Source of the DNA: JAJYSO01 sp964579505
Lineage (GTDB): Bacteria > Bacteroidota > Bacteroidia > Flavobacteriales > Flavobacteriaceae
Direction: 5' to 3'
Assembly (NCBI GenBank): GCA_964579505.1
Contig: CAZOGC010000014.1
Span: 1-64,000, forward strand
DNA: 64,000 bases
This document shows, one piece after another, positions 37,009-45,485 of this stretch. Made by a program: the position numbers and the translations under genes. Within the stretch, counting starts at the first letter, position 1. Each line of letters begins with the position of its first letter. The notes under the pieces are model-generated. The model saw only the letters and a program-made list of their open reading frames with translations. It ran no database searches and was not told the DNA's origin.

Positions 37009-37041
37009 GCAAAAAAAAAGCCCTTCAACAGAAAGGCTTTG
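37009..37041 (-). terminator. Terminator of the HU gene
   Basis: Stem AAGCC (37018-37022) / GGCTT (37035-37039), extended imperfectly, with a run of nine A on the plus strand giving a T-run on the minus strand. It starts 31 nt below the HU stop. The rest of 36866-37071 is AT-rich with nothing clear. Confidence 0.75.
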
Positions 37042-37071
37042 TCTTTGATAAAAATTCAAATAAGAGGTTGC

Positions 37072-37344
37072 TTAGTTAACTGCTTTTTGCAATTCAGAAC
37101 CTGCTTTGAATTTTACAACATTTTTAGCGGCAATTTTAATAGTTTTTCCGGTTTGTGGGTTACGACCTTCACGAGCTTCACGACGTGATACGGACCAAGA
37201 GCCAAAGCCAACTAAAGATACACGGTCTCCTTTTTTAAGAGAGCCTTGAACGTTTTCTAAAAAAGATTCTAGTGCTTTTTTTGCAGCAGCTTTTGAGATT
37301 CCTGCATCTTCAGCAATTGCATCAACTAAATTTGATTTGTTCAT
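37072..37344 (-). CDS. HU family DNA-binding protein
   Basis: 90 aa from the Met at 37344 (MNKSNLVDAIAEDAG). An in-frame Met at 37398 lies in the promoter and is rejected. HU hallmarks: GISKAAAKKALESFLEN, VSLVGFGSWSVSRREAREG and GRNPQTGKTIKIAAKNVVKF with the DNA-intercalating Pro in RNPQTG. It is a nucleoid protein that bends DNA. It has a full promoter with direct repeats upstream, and its own terminator. Confidence 0.96.
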   Translation of the reverse strand: MNKSNLVDAIAEDAGISKAAAKKALESFLENVQGSLKKGDRVSLVGFGSWSVSRREAREGRNPQTGKTIKIAAKNVVKFKAGSELQKAVN

Positions 37345-37395
37345 AATAAAAGGATTTAGATTAGGTTTGATTAAACATTCTGTCCAATTCGTCAA

Positions 37396-37425
37396 CAAAT
37401 TTATAGGCTTTTCTCAGCTACACAA
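37396..37425 (-). promoter_or_regulatory. Full promoter of the HU gene
   Basis: On the minus strand TTG (37425-37423), 19 bp, then TAAATTTG (37403-37396). The predicted start of transcription is about 37391, giving a leader of roughly 45 nt. Confidence 0.82.
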
Positions 37426-37448
37426 GCCCTGACGGCACAAATAGCTTA

Positions 37449-37480
37449 AATTGTTAATAACTTTAACCAATTGTTAATAA
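37449..37480 (-). repeat. Paired 12-bp direct repeat upstream of the HU promoter
   Basis: AATTGTTAATAA occurs at 37449-37460 and again at 37469-37480. The 20-bp period is two helical turns. The pair lies 24 bp upstream of the -33 element. A binding site for a regulator, possibly HU itself, is plausible but unproven. Confidence 0.6.
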
Positions 37481-37529
37481 AAATGCTTGTTTTTCTCTAT
37501 TTATACGCCATTCAGCATGTATAAAGGGT

Positions 37530-38477
37530 TTAGCGCATGTGGGCATTTTCTTCTAGTCGCAAGCCGTTTAAAATTTGTTGGATGGGCATTTTTCGTTTTC
37601 CAGGAAGCTGCATTTCGTTTATTAAAATATACCCGGAATGAGTAGCAACTTTTAAGTGCTGTTTGGTCTGTATTATTTTTCCTAAACTGTAAGCGTGTTT
37701 TTTTTCTTCTACCTCTACCGAAAAAATTTTACAGCGCCATTCTTTATTGCCATTTATCAAAATAGTCCAAGCAACCGGATAGGGGTTGAGGCCTCGTACA
37801 AAATCAACAATGTTTTGTGGGTTGGCTTGCCAATTTATTTGCGTATTCTGAGCCGTTAATTTTGGAGCTTCTTTGTTTATGGTTGGTTGGGGTTGAGCTA
37901 TGGCTTTTATATTTTCGTTAGCTATACCGGCTAGCGTGTTCGTTACCAAAATGGCGCCTTCTGTCATTAACTTGTCGTGCAAGCTGCCGGCAGTTTCTTG
38001 TGGCGTGATAGGCACTGCCTTTTGAGCAATTATTTTTCCTGTATCAATCTTTTCATCTAAGAAAAAAGTGGTTACACCGGTTTGTTTTTCGCCATTAATA
38101 ATAGCCCAATTAATAGGCGCAGCTCCCCGGTAATCAGGTAGGAGTGAAGCGTGTAAATTAAATGTTCCTAGTTTTGGGAAACTCCACACTTTTTTAGGGA
38201 GCATACGAAAAGCTACTACCACGGCTACATCGGGTTGTAGCGTATCTAATGTTTCTTGAAAAGAATCTGCTTTGAGGTTTGCCGGTTGGTAAACCGGTAA
38301 ATTTTGTTGTAGTGCGTATTTTTTTACCGCAGAAAGGTGCATTTTTTGCCCCCGTCCTGCAGGTTTGTCAGGAACGGTAACCACCCCTACAACCGTATAG
38401 TTTTCTTTAAGAATGTGCGCCAAAATGTGTGCGGCAAATTCTGGGGTACCCATAAATAACACGCGTATATTTTTCAT
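37530..38477 (-). CDS. fmt: Methionyl-tRNA formyltransferase
   Basis: 315 aa. Formyltransferase domain: RVLFMGTPEFAAHIL, DKPAGRGQKMHLSAVKKYA, the catalytic Asn and His in FNLHASLLPDYRGAAPINWA, and Asp in DEKIDTGKII. The C-terminal domain begins near INWQANPQNIVDFVRGLNPYP. It formylates initiator Met-tRNA using 10-formyl-THF. It lies 24 nt downstream of recQ on the same strand. Confidence 0.96.
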   Translation of the reverse strand: MKNIRVLFMGTPEFAAHILAHILKENYTVVGVVTVPDKPAGRGQKMHLSAVKKYALQQNLPVYQPANLKADSFQETLDTLQPDVAVVVAFRMLPKKVWSFPKLGTFNLHASLLPDYRGAAPINWAIINGEKQTGVTTFFLDEKIDTGKIIAQKAVPITPQETAGSLHDKLMTEGAILVTNTLAGIANENIKAIAQPQPTINKEAPKLTAQNTQINWQANPQNIVDFVRGLNPYPVAWTILINGNKEWRCKIFSVEVEEKKHAYSLGKIIQTKQHLKVATHSGYILINEMQLPGKRKMPIQQILNGLRLEENAHMR

Positions 38478-38501
38478 TTTAATAGGATTAATAATATAAA
38501 A

Positions 38502-40418
38502 TTAGGATTGTTTTGGTATGATGTAGGTGTTTTGAGCGGTAAGTACTACCTCTTTTTTGTCTACCATTATCTTGAGTGTAAATAGAATCAAATCTTCAGA
38601 AAAAGGTAATGTGGCGGTTAAGGTTTTTGAATCGAGTTCTTTTTGTATTAATGCTTGGGCAATGGCTTTTCTAATCTGTTTTACACGTTTTAAATTATTG
38701 GCAGGCGAAGTTATTTCTTTTTGACAGACAGAACACTTCTCGCAAGGTTTTTCTCGTATCTCACCAAAATATTGTAGTAAGTAGATAGTTTTACAAATTC
38801 TATCTTCTTCTATGTAATTAATAACTTCATCTATCTTGTGCTTTTTATTCCGGTAATATTTTTTTAGATAGGGAATAAGTGGGTTGATGGTAATATTGTC
38901 TTCTCTGGGTACTAAAAAAACAACAGTAGCATCTTGATCAGCTAGCGTGAGGTCAATAACGTCTAGCTTTTCTAGTTTTTGTAATAACGTATTAATTTGT
39001 GTTCTACTAAGCTTGGTTTTTTCTTGTAAGGCTTTTATATTAACGGTAGTTTTAAAATCAAAAAAACCACCCTGCATGCGTAGCAATGAATGCACAAGTG
39101 TTTTAAATTGAATATGTTGTTCTAAAAATGTATATAAATTACGATTGGTAATTTTAAAAGAAAGAGCCGTACGTTGATTAAATTCTCGAGAGAGTGATAA
39201 CACATCCAATTGATCCAGAAATCGTAAAATGTTATAAGCTAAGTAAGTATTAAATCCGTACGTTTGACAGAAATTAAGAAAGTTAAAGTTGTGTATTTTT
39301 TCTTGACCTTCACCATAAGCTATAGACAAGTAGTTGCACAATTTTTTATATATGAGCTTTGTTTTTTCGGGGGTAGGAGCATTTTTTAAAAACTGATCTT
39401 TTAATTTTAAGATGTCATCATTATTATAAATAAGTAAGGCCTGAGCCGGTTTTTCATCACGCCCGGCGCGTCCCACTTCTTGGTAATAACTTTCTAAACT
39501 ATCTGGTAAATGGTAGTGTACTACCTGTCGTACATTGGCTTTATCTATGCCCATACCAAAGGCGTTGGTGGCTACCATAACGCTGAATTTTTCTGCTTGC
39601 CATTGAGTCAATAGCTCTTTCTTCTTGTCGGCTGTCATTCCTCCGTGATAGGCTTCAGCAGAAATACCGTAGTTGTTTAAAATGTTTTTTAGTGTAAGGG
39701 TAAGTTTTCGACTACGTACGTAAATAATAGCCACTCCATCTTTATTTTGTTTAAGAAATTGCTGTAGAACATAGTTTTTGTCTTCGCTTTTCTTTACGAG
39801 TAAGGCAATATTATTTCTGGCAAAACTCATTTTTACCAATTCAGCAGTTTCTAGCAACAGATTTTCTTTAATATCTTGTAATACCCTATCCGTAGCAGTG
39901 GCAGTTAAAGCAATAAACGGGATGTTTGTAAATAACTCCTTTAAGATATTTATTTTTCGGTAGGCCGGCCTAAAATCGTGTCCCCATTCTGAAATGCAAT
40001 GCGCTTCGTCTATAGCCACCAAACTAAGGTTCATTTGGGGCAATCGTTCTATGATGATTTCTTGCTGTAAGCGTTCGGGTGAAAGATATAGAAACTTGTA
40101 GTTTCCGTATTGGCAGTTATCTAATTTGATGAGCAATTCTTTATAAGACAATGATCCTCCCAACATCATGGCTTTAATACCGCGATCTTGTAAACTTTTT
40201 ACTTGGTCTTGCATTAAAGATATAAGAGGTGAAATAACCAAGCATAGTCCCTCTCGTTGAAGAGCCGGTATTTGAAAACAAATAGATTTTCCGCCGCCGG
40301 TAGGTAACAAGGCAATCACATCTTTTTGTTCATGAAGATGTTTGATGACCTGTTCTTGCGCCGGTCGTAGGCTGTCGTGCCCCCAGTATTTTTTTAAAAG
40401 TTCATTTGGAGAGGGCAT
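38502..40418 (-). CDS. recQ: RecQ family ATP-dependent DNA helicase
   Basis: 638 aa. Helicase motifs: Walker A LLPTGGGKS (residues 38-45), DEAH at 137-140 in AIDEAHCISEWGHDFRPAY, FIALTATAT, AYHGGMTADKKKELL, ATNAFGMGIDKANVR and YYQEVGRAGRDE. A four-Cys zinc site follows (CKTIY then CEKCSVC). The C-terminus lacks an evident HRDC domain and instead has a winged-helix-like stretch (LIQKELDSKTLTATLPF). It unwinds DNA in recombination and repair. The first 17 nt overlap the upstream ATPase gene. Confidence 0.95.
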   Translation of the reverse strand: MPSPNELLKKYWGHDSLRPAQEQVIKHLHEQKDVIALLPTGGGKSICFQIPALQREGLCLVISPLISLMQDQVKSLQDRGIKAMMLGGSLSYKELLIKLDNCQYGNYKFLYLSPERLQQEIIIERLPQMNLSLVAIDEAHCISEWGHDFRPAYRKINILKELFTNIPFIALTATATDRVLQDIKENLLLETAELVKMSFARNNIALLVKKSEDKNYVLQQFLKQNKDGVAIIYVRSRKLTLTLKNILNNYGISAEAYHGGMTADKKKELLTQWQAEKFSVMVATNAFGMGIDKANVRQVVHYHLPDSLESYYQEVGRAGRDEKPAQALLIYNNDDILKLKDQFLKNAPTPEKTKLIYKKLCNYLSIAYGEGQEKIHNFNFLNFCQTYGFNTYLAYNILRFLDQLDVLSLSREFNQRTALSFKITNRNLYTFLEQHIQFKTLVHSLLRMQGGFFDFKTTVNIKALQEKTKLSRTQINTLLQKLEKLDVIDLTLADQDATVVFLVPREDNITINPLIPYLKKYYRNKKHKIDEVINYIEEDRICKTIYLLQYFGEIREKPCEKCSVCQKEITSPANNLKRVKQIRKAIAQALIQKELDSKTLTATLPFSEDLILFTLKIMVDKKEVVLTAQNTYIIPKQS

Positions 40419-40953
40419 CTTTTGTTTTCTTCAAAATAAAATCAACACGAGCTTCTACCGATATTTTGGGCACTTCAATAATGTTATACCCAAGGTTCTG
40501 GTAGGCATTTCTCAAAAAATATTGAATCTTTTTAGCTTCTTCTAAAGATTCATAGCGTTCGTTGTCTGAATTATAGATATCCTCCCAAATAGGGAAGAAG
40601 AAAATTTGATCATAACGAAAATTTTGGTCTGCCTCTCTAAAATTTTGAGGAACAGCTTCGTTTTTATATTCCATATATGCACTCACATCCGGAATACCTC
40701 GATCAAGAAAACAGAAATCCTCGGTAAAGGTGTCGGTCTTTTTGTATTGCGCAATACGTCCTTCTAATAATTTTTGACTGAACAACAGCGGGTCGGTTAA
40801 AAAAAGTTGTGTAATTCCTTGTTGTTGAGCTTCTAGCGTTACTTGTCGTGATACTTCTTCTAAACAACAACATCCTTTTTTTACAAGCGCTTGCAGGGTG
40901 GTTGATTTTCCCGTTCCCGGACCACCGGCCAAAACAATTTTATAGGTAGGCAA
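40402..40953 (-). CDS. P-loop ATPase/kinase-like protein (AAA_28 type)
   Basis: 183 aa. Walker A AGGPGTGKST at residues 9-18; a conserved EEVSRQV after strand 2; FLDRGIPDVSAYMEY, which has an Asp-Arg as in nucleoside or NadR-type kinases; ERYESLEEAKKI near the end. It is a short NTPase resembling NadR/AAA_28 proteins, with no known substrate. It overlaps recQ by 17 nt, so the two are translationally linked. Divergent from the DUF493 gene. Confidence 0.85.
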   Translation of the reverse strand: MPTYKIVLAGGPGTGKSTTLQALVKKGCCCLEEVSRQVTLEAQQQGITQLFLTDPLLFSQKLLEGRIAQYKKTDTFTEDFCFLDRGIPDVSAYMEYKNEAVPQNFREADQNFRYDQIFFFPIWEDIYNSDNERYESLEEAKKIQYFLRNAYQNLGYNIIEVPKISVEARVDFILKKTKDALSK

Positions 40954-41006
40954 AATGTGCGTTTTATAGATTGAGAGAGCAATTTAATAAAATACTGGAA
41001 TAACCC

Positions 41007-41014
41007 TATATTTG
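41007..41014 (+). promoter_or_regulatory. -7 box (TATATTTG) of the DUF493 gene
   Basis: TATATTTG, 22 nt before the ATG at 41037. No -33 TTG at 19 bp. Confidence 0.5.
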
Positions 41015-41036
41015 TAGCTCGAAAAGACCCTACTTT

Positions 41037-41330
41037 ATGGCCGATAAAAAGAAAACAGAAGAATTTTATGCTAACTTAAAGCGTAAACTTGAAGAGTCAT
41101 CATCGTGGCCTACCGTTTATTTGTACAAATTTATTGTACCGGCATCTAGTCAAAAAATTGCGGAAATAGAAGAGATTTTTGATGGATTAGATGCAGAAAT
41201 CGCGATAAAAAATTCTTCTAAAGGGAGTTATACCAGTGTTTCTATTCGAGTTAAAATGGAATCACCTAATCATGTAATTGCTAAATATAAAGAAGTGGGG
41301 CAAAAGGTAGCAGATGTAATATCGCTGTAA
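41037..41330 (+). CDS. DUF493 (YbeD-like) protein
   Basis: 97 aa. A ferredoxin-like ACT-type fold is suggested by PTVYLYKFIVPASSQKIAEI, SSKGSYTSVSIRVKMES and YKEVGQKVADVISL. These match DUF493, a small family with an ACT-like fold and no established function. It stands alone with its own promoter box, divergent from the ATPase-recQ-fmt unit. Confidence 0.88.
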   Translation: MADKKKTEEFYANLKRKLEESSSWPTVYLYKFIVPASSQKIAEIEEIFDGLDAEIAIKNSSKGSYTSVSIRVKMESPNHVIAKYKEVGQKVADVISL

Positions 41331-41363
41331 ACACGACCGTTATAACATGTTTTATAGGCTAAT

Positions 41364-41393
41364 TTGGCAGTTTTAAAATTAGCCTTATATTTG
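41364..41393 (+). promoter_or_regulatory. Full promoter of the DUF4290 gene
   Basis: TTTG ending at 41366, 19 bp, then TATATTTG (41386-41393). Transcription would start near 41398, leaving a leader of about 70 nt. Confidence 0.82.
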
Positions 41394-41469
41394 TTTCCAC
41401 AAACTTCTTAAATTTCGGTCTATCCGAGATTCTGATAATAACATACTTACACATATTTAATTTTCTATT

Positions 41470-42123
41470 TTGACTACTAGTTTAGAATACAACTCAGAGC
41501 GCACTAGGCTTATTATTCCTGAATATGGCCGACATATTCAAAAAATGGTAAAACAAGCCGTAGAGGAAAAAGATGATAAAAAACGTAATGAAATGGCTAA
41601 TGCCATTATAGCTGTAATGGGAAATCTTTCCCCTCACTTGCGCGATGTACCCGATTTTCAACATAAATTGTGGGATCAGCTTTTTACAATGAGCAATTAC
41701 CAATTAGAGGTAGATGCTCCCTATCCTAAGCCTACTCTTGAAGAATTAAAAAGACATCCTGCTCCGTTGCACTATCCTGAAAATAATCCGAAGTATCGTT
41801 TTTATGGAAATAATATAAAACGAATGATAGACGAAGTAAAAGAGTGGGACGATGGTGATAAAAAAGAAGGCTTGGTGATGGCAATAGCTAACCATATGAA
41901 GAAATGTTATCTCAATTGGAATCGCGATACCGTAGACGATAAAATTATTTTTAATCATTTGTATGAACTTAGTGATGGTAAGATAAATCTTAAACAAGAA
42001 GGGGAAGATTTGAGTGCGGTAGCTGATTTGATAAATACTACCAATAACAATAGTAACAGCAACGGAAAACACTACAAATCAAAGAAGAAAAAATACCGAA
42101 ATAAAAACAGAAAGCGCCGTTAA
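41470..42123 (+). CDS. DUF4290 protein
   Basis: 217 aa from a TTG (MTTSLEYNSERTRLIIPEYG). The N-terminus matches the family, so the TTG is accepted. Conserved features: VMGNLSPHLRDVPDFQHKLWDQ and HYPENNPKYRFYGNNI. The tail is Asn/Ser-rich and then strongly basic (SKKKKYRNKNRKRR), perhaps binding nucleic acid. DUF4290 is a Bacteroidota family of unknown role that regularly precedes murA, which suggests but does not prove an envelope link. Confidence 0.87.
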   Translation: MTTSLEYNSERTRLIIPEYGRHIQKMVKQAVEEKDDKKRNEMANAIIAVMGNLSPHLRDVPDFQHKLWDQLFTMSNYQLEVDAPYPKPTLEELKRHPAPLHYPENNPKYRFYGNNIKRMIDEVKEWDDGDKKEGLVMAIANHMKKCYLNWNRDTVDDKIIFNHLYELSDGKINLKQEGEDLSAVADLINTTNNNSNSNGKHYKSKKKKYRNKNRKRR

Positions 42124-42195
42124 ACAAGGACTTTCAAATTGGTATAACTCTGTCTTTAAAGGCAGATTTAGGATGTTTTATGCATCCGAATTATT

Positions 42196-42246
42196 AAACA
42201 GGTTACCCGAAAATTAATTTTTTAATTTTCGAGATTCCTGTTTTTT
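42196..42246 (+). terminator. Two-tier hairpin with T-run between DUF4290 and murA
   Basis: Outer stem of 7 bp (42196-42202 / 42237-42243), a 5x5 internal loop, and an inner stem of 10 bp (42208-42217 / 42222-42231) with a TTTT loop, followed by T through 42246. It is terminator-like and would stop or attenuate read-through from DUF4290 into murA. Confidence 0.72.
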
Positions 42247-42268
42247 ACATGAAATGCAAAAAAACACG

Positions 42269-42286
42269 TTTATTTACGTAAATAAA
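42269..42286. promoter_or_regulatory. Perfect 18-bp palindrome upstream of murA
   Basis: TTTATTTACGTAAATAAA is its own reverse complement and ends 16 nt before the murA ATG. Size, symmetry and place fit a dimeric repressor or activator site. No regulator is identified. Confidence 0.55.
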
Positions 42287-42302
42287 ATAGAAAAAATAAG
42301 CT

Positions 42303-43613
42303 ATGGCAACTTTTCAAATAGAAGGCGGACACCCTCTTAAAGGAGAGATAACTCCACAAGGAGCAAAAAATGAGGCATTACAAGTTTTATGTGCAACGTT
42401 GTTGACCTCAGAAAAAGTAACGATTCATAATATTCCAGATATACGAGATGTCAATAAACTTATTACCATTCTGGAAAGTATTGGCGTTACTATTGAAAAA
42501 TTAGGGAGGGGGAGCTATAGTTTTCAAAGTCATAATTTGGATTTTGAATACTTACAGAGTCAAGAGTTTAGACAAGATGCAGGTAGCTTGCGTGGCTCTA
42601 TTATGATTGTAGGACCATTGCTAGGTAGATTTGGAAAAGGGTATGTGCCTAGACCCGGTGGCGATAAGATCGGCCGACGTAGATTAGACACGCATTTTGA
42701 AGGGTTCATCAACTTGGGCGCAAAATTTGAATACAATGCAGAAGAGGGCTTTTACAGTGTAGTTGCCCCACAAGGATTAACCGGAAAATACATGCATTTA
42801 GAGGAGGCGTCGGTTACCGGAACCGCCAATATTATTATGGCAGGAGTATTGGCTAAAGGAAAGACAACTATTTACAATGCAGCGTGTGAGCCTTATATTC
42901 AGCAACTATGTGTTATGCTGGTGGCTATGGGGGCCACAATAGAAGGTATAGGCTCTAATTTACTCACTATTTATGGGGTAGAAGAATTGCATGGGGGTAG
43001 CCATAAGATTTGGCCGGATATGATAGAAATTGGTTCGTGGATTGGATTAGCAGCTATGACACAGAGTGAAATAACCATAAAAAATGTGGGCTGGGAAAAA
43101 TTAGGTCTTATTCCTAATGCGTTTAGAAAACTGGGAATAACCGTAGAGAAAATTGGAGACGACATTCATATTCCGGCTCATACAGATGGTTACGAAGTAC
43201 AAAGTTTTATTGACGGTTCTATTATGAACTTGAGTGATGCTCCATGGCCGGGTTTAACCCCGGATATTATCAGTATCTTATTGGTAGTAGCGGCACAAGC
43301 CAAGGGCAGTGTGTTGATACACCAAAAAATGTTTGAGAGCAGACTGTTTTTTGTTGATAAATTGATAGATATGGGCGCTAAGATTATTTTATGCGACCCA
43401 CATAGAGCTACTGTAATCGGGTTAGATTTTTCTACCCCATTAAAAGCAACCACGATGAGTAGCCCTGATATTAGGGCAGGTATTGCATTGCTCATCGCAG
43501 CACTTTCTGCAGAAGGCACCTCTACTATTCACAATATTGAACAGATAGATAGAGGGTATGAAAATATAGATGAAAGACTTCGTAAACTAGGGGCTAAGAT
43601 AAAGCGCCTTTAA
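42303..43613 (+). CDS. murA: UDP-N-acetylglucosamine 1-carboxyvinyltransferase, Asp-type
   Basis: 436 aa EPSP-synthase fold. Motifs: ITPQGAKNEALQVLCATLL at the N-terminus, RPGGDKIGRRRLDTH in the active-site loop, EASVTGTANIIMAG, and GYENIDERLRKLGAKI at the end. The loop has Asp121 where E. coli MurA has Cys115, the residue fosfomycin alkylates. It transfers enolpyruvate to UDP-GlcNAc, the first committed step of peptidoglycan synthesis. It follows DUF4290 after a hairpin and a palindrome, so it may be separately regulated. Confidence 0.96.
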   Translation: MATFQIEGGHPLKGEITPQGAKNEALQVLCATLLTSEKVTIHNIPDIRDVNKLITILESIGVTIEKLGRGSYSFQSHNLDFEYLQSQEFRQDAGSLRGSIMIVGPLLGRFGKGYVPRPGGDKIGRRRLDTHFEGFINLGAKFEYNAEEGFYSVVAPQGLTGKYMHLEEASVTGTANIIMAGVLAKGKTTIYNAACEPYIQQLCVMLVAMGATIEGIGSNLLTIYGVEELHGGSHKIWPDMIEIGSWIGLAAMTQSEITIKNVGWEKLGLIPNAFRKLGITVEKIGDDIHIPAHTDGYEVQSFIDGSIMNLSDAPWPGLTPDIISILLVVAAQAKGSVLIHQKMFESRLFFVDKLIDMGAKIILCDPHRATVIGLDFSTPLKATTMSSPDIRAGIALLIAALSAEGTSTIHNIEQIDRGYENIDERLRKLGAKIKRL

Positions 43614-43636
43614 TTTATTGTCAAAAATTGAACAGT

Positions 43637-43665
43637 AAAAAAGCCCCACATTTGGGGCTTTTGTT
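43637..43665. terminator. Bidirectional terminator between murA and DUF2059
   Basis: Perfect 9-bp stem AAAAGCCCC (43639-43647) / GGGGCTTTT (43654-43662), 6-nt loop, A-run on one side and T-run on the other. It serves both convergent genes. Confidence 0.9.
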
Positions 43666-43679
43666 GTAAAAGAACAGGG

Positions 43680-44093
43680 TTACTTAGTATACTCTTTTAA
43701 AACCGGTAGCAGACGCTCACTAAGCTGCTGACTCCGATTGGCGGTACGTTTTCTGATAAGGGGTAATTTTTTTTGAATTTCTTGTCCCATTGGGGAGGTA
43801 TAAAAATTTAATAACGCATCTACTTCCTCTTTGGTAAGAATGTCTAGGTAGATGTTTACCAACTCACTGCAAAAACGTTTAACTTGTCGCTTCAATTCTG
43901 CTTTAAAAGCTTCTTGTTTATCTGCGGGAATGTAAGCCATCATCTTGTTTAATAAAGGGTTGACAAGTGAGTCCGGCCCGGATTCAATTTTAACGAGCTT
44001 CTTTACCTTTTGGGTATAAGAAGCGTCATAAATTTGTGCAGTTGCAGAAAAGCTTATAAAGAGTAACGCAAAGAGTACAACAAGTTTTTTCAT
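43680..44093 (-). CDS. DUF2059 exported protein
   Basis: 137 aa. The signal peptide ends in FSATA|QIYD (Gln at +1). The helical mature part has the DUF2059 signature LTKEEVDALLNFYTSPMGQEI. The family is periplasmic and of unknown function. It lies 15 nt downstream of glyA, so probably shares its transcript, and ends before a strong terminator. Confidence 0.88.
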   Translation of the reverse strand: MKKLVVLFALLFISFSATAQIYDASYTQKVKKLVKIESGPDSLVNPLLNKMMAYIPADKQEAFKAELKRQVKRFCSELVNIYLDILTKEEVDALLNFYTSPMGQEIQKKLPLIRKRTANRSQQLSERLLPVLKEYTK

Positions 44094-44108
44094 TGTTCAA
44101 TAATTCAG

Positions 44109-45386
44109 TTAGCTTTTAAATAGCGGACGGTCAGCCATCATCTCACGTACTTCTTGTTTAATAGTGCGTGCTGTGTTCTCATTATCAATATCGGTAATTA
44201 CACGATCTATATAAGAAGCAACAGTTTCCATATCTTTTACTTCCAACCCACGGGTTGTTATGGCCGGAGTACCAATTCTAATTCCGGAAGTAATAAATGG
44301 TGATTGATCATCAAATGGTACCATGTTTTTATTTACCGTAATACCGGCTTTCCCCAAGGCATCTTCGGCTTGTTTTCCGGTTACGTTTTTGTTGCGCAAG
44401 TCTAACAATAATAAATGATTGTCTGTTCCGCCAGAAACTACATGGTAGCCCTTATCAACAAACAGTTTAGCTAATGCTTGTGCATTTTTCTGTACGTTTT
44501 TAACGTAGGTTAGGTAATTGTCTGTCAGAGCCTCTCCTAAGGCCACCGCTTTAGCGGCAATAACATGCTCTAACGGACCTCCTTGGTTGCCCGGAAAAAC
44601 AGAACTGTTTATCAAAGAAGACATTTTCTTGAGTTTTCCACTCTTGAATTTTTTCCCAAATGGATTCTCAAAATCTTTACCAATAATAATCATTCCTCCA
44701 CGAGGACCACGGAGAGTCTTGTGGTTAGTGGTGGTTACAATATGGCAATGAGGAACAGCATCAGAAATTAATCCGCGGGCAATTAATCCCGCCGGATGTG
44801 CAATATCAGCTACTAAGAGTGCATTGTTTTCATCGGCTATTTCTCGGAATCTTTTATAATCTATATCGCGAGAATAAGCAGAGGCTCCGGCAATAATTAG
44901 TTTAGGTTTTTCGCGATGAGCCGTTTCGGCTAAAGCTTTATAATCAATTAAACCGGTTTCTTTTTCTACTCCGTAGAAGGCTGTTTGGTATAGTTGTCCT
45001 GAAAAATTTACGGGCGAACCGTGGGTAAGGTGTCCTCCTTCAGAGAGATTAAACCCTAAGATCTTGTCTCCCGGGTTTAGACAAGCAGCATACGTTTCCA
45101 TATTAGCCTGAGAACCGGAGTGAGGTTGCACGTTAACATATTCTGCGCCAAATAGTTCTTTGGCGCGCTCTATTGCTAGGCTTTCCACTTGGTCTACTAC
45201 TTCACAGCCGCCATAATAACGTTTTCCGGGGTAACCTTCAGCATATTTATTAGTCAATACAGACCCCATGGCTTCAAGCACTTGTTCACTTACAAAATTT
45301 TCACTGGCAATAAGCTCTAAGCCCATTTTTTGGCGGTCTTTTTCAGCCGCAATGAGATCGAATATTTTTGTATCTCGTTTAATCAT
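44109..45386 (-). CDS. glyA: Serine hydroxymethyltransferase
   Basis: 425 aa, full length. Motifs: LIASENFVSEQVLEAMGS, NVQPHSGSQANM, GGHLTHGSPV, VADIAHPAGLIA, the PLP Lys223 in TTTNHKTLRGPRGG, and FPGNQGGPLEH. It interconverts serine and glycine with tetrahydrofolate, feeding one-carbon units to Fmt and purine synthesis. Divergent from fahA; no clear promoter box was seen upstream. Confidence 0.97.
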   Translation of the reverse strand: MIKRDTKIFDLIAAEKDRQKMGLELIASENFVSEQVLEAMGSVLTNKYAEGYPGKRYYGGCEVVDQVESLAIERAKELFGAEYVNVQPHSGSQANMETYAACLNPGDKILGFNLSEGGHLTHGSPVNFSGQLYQTAFYGVEKETGLIDYKALAETAHREKPKLIIAGASAYSRDIDYKRFREIADENNALLVADIAHPAGLIARGLISDAVPHCHIVTTTNHKTLRGPRGGMIIIGKDFENPFGKKFKSGKLKKMSSLINSSVFPGNQGGPLEHVIAAKAVALGEALTDNYLTYVKNVQKNAQALAKLFVDKGYHVVSGGTDNHLLLLDLRNKNVTGKQAEDALGKAGITVNKNMVPFDDQSPFITSGIRIGTPAITTRGLEVKDMETVASYIDRVITDIDNENTARTIKQEVREMMADRPLFKS

Positions 45387-45450
45387 ATTTAACAGGTTTT
45401 AAAAGTAATTTAAAAAATAAAACAGCCCGGCTTACCAAGAGGAAAAATTA

Positions 45451-45458
45451 TATATTTG
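45451..45458 (+). promoter_or_regulatory. -7 box (TATATTTG) of fahA
   Basis: TATATTTG, 27 nt before the ATG at 45486. No -33 TTG at the expected distance. Confidence 0.5.
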
Positions 45459-45485
45459 ACAACAATTCGTTAATCAATACTTTAT

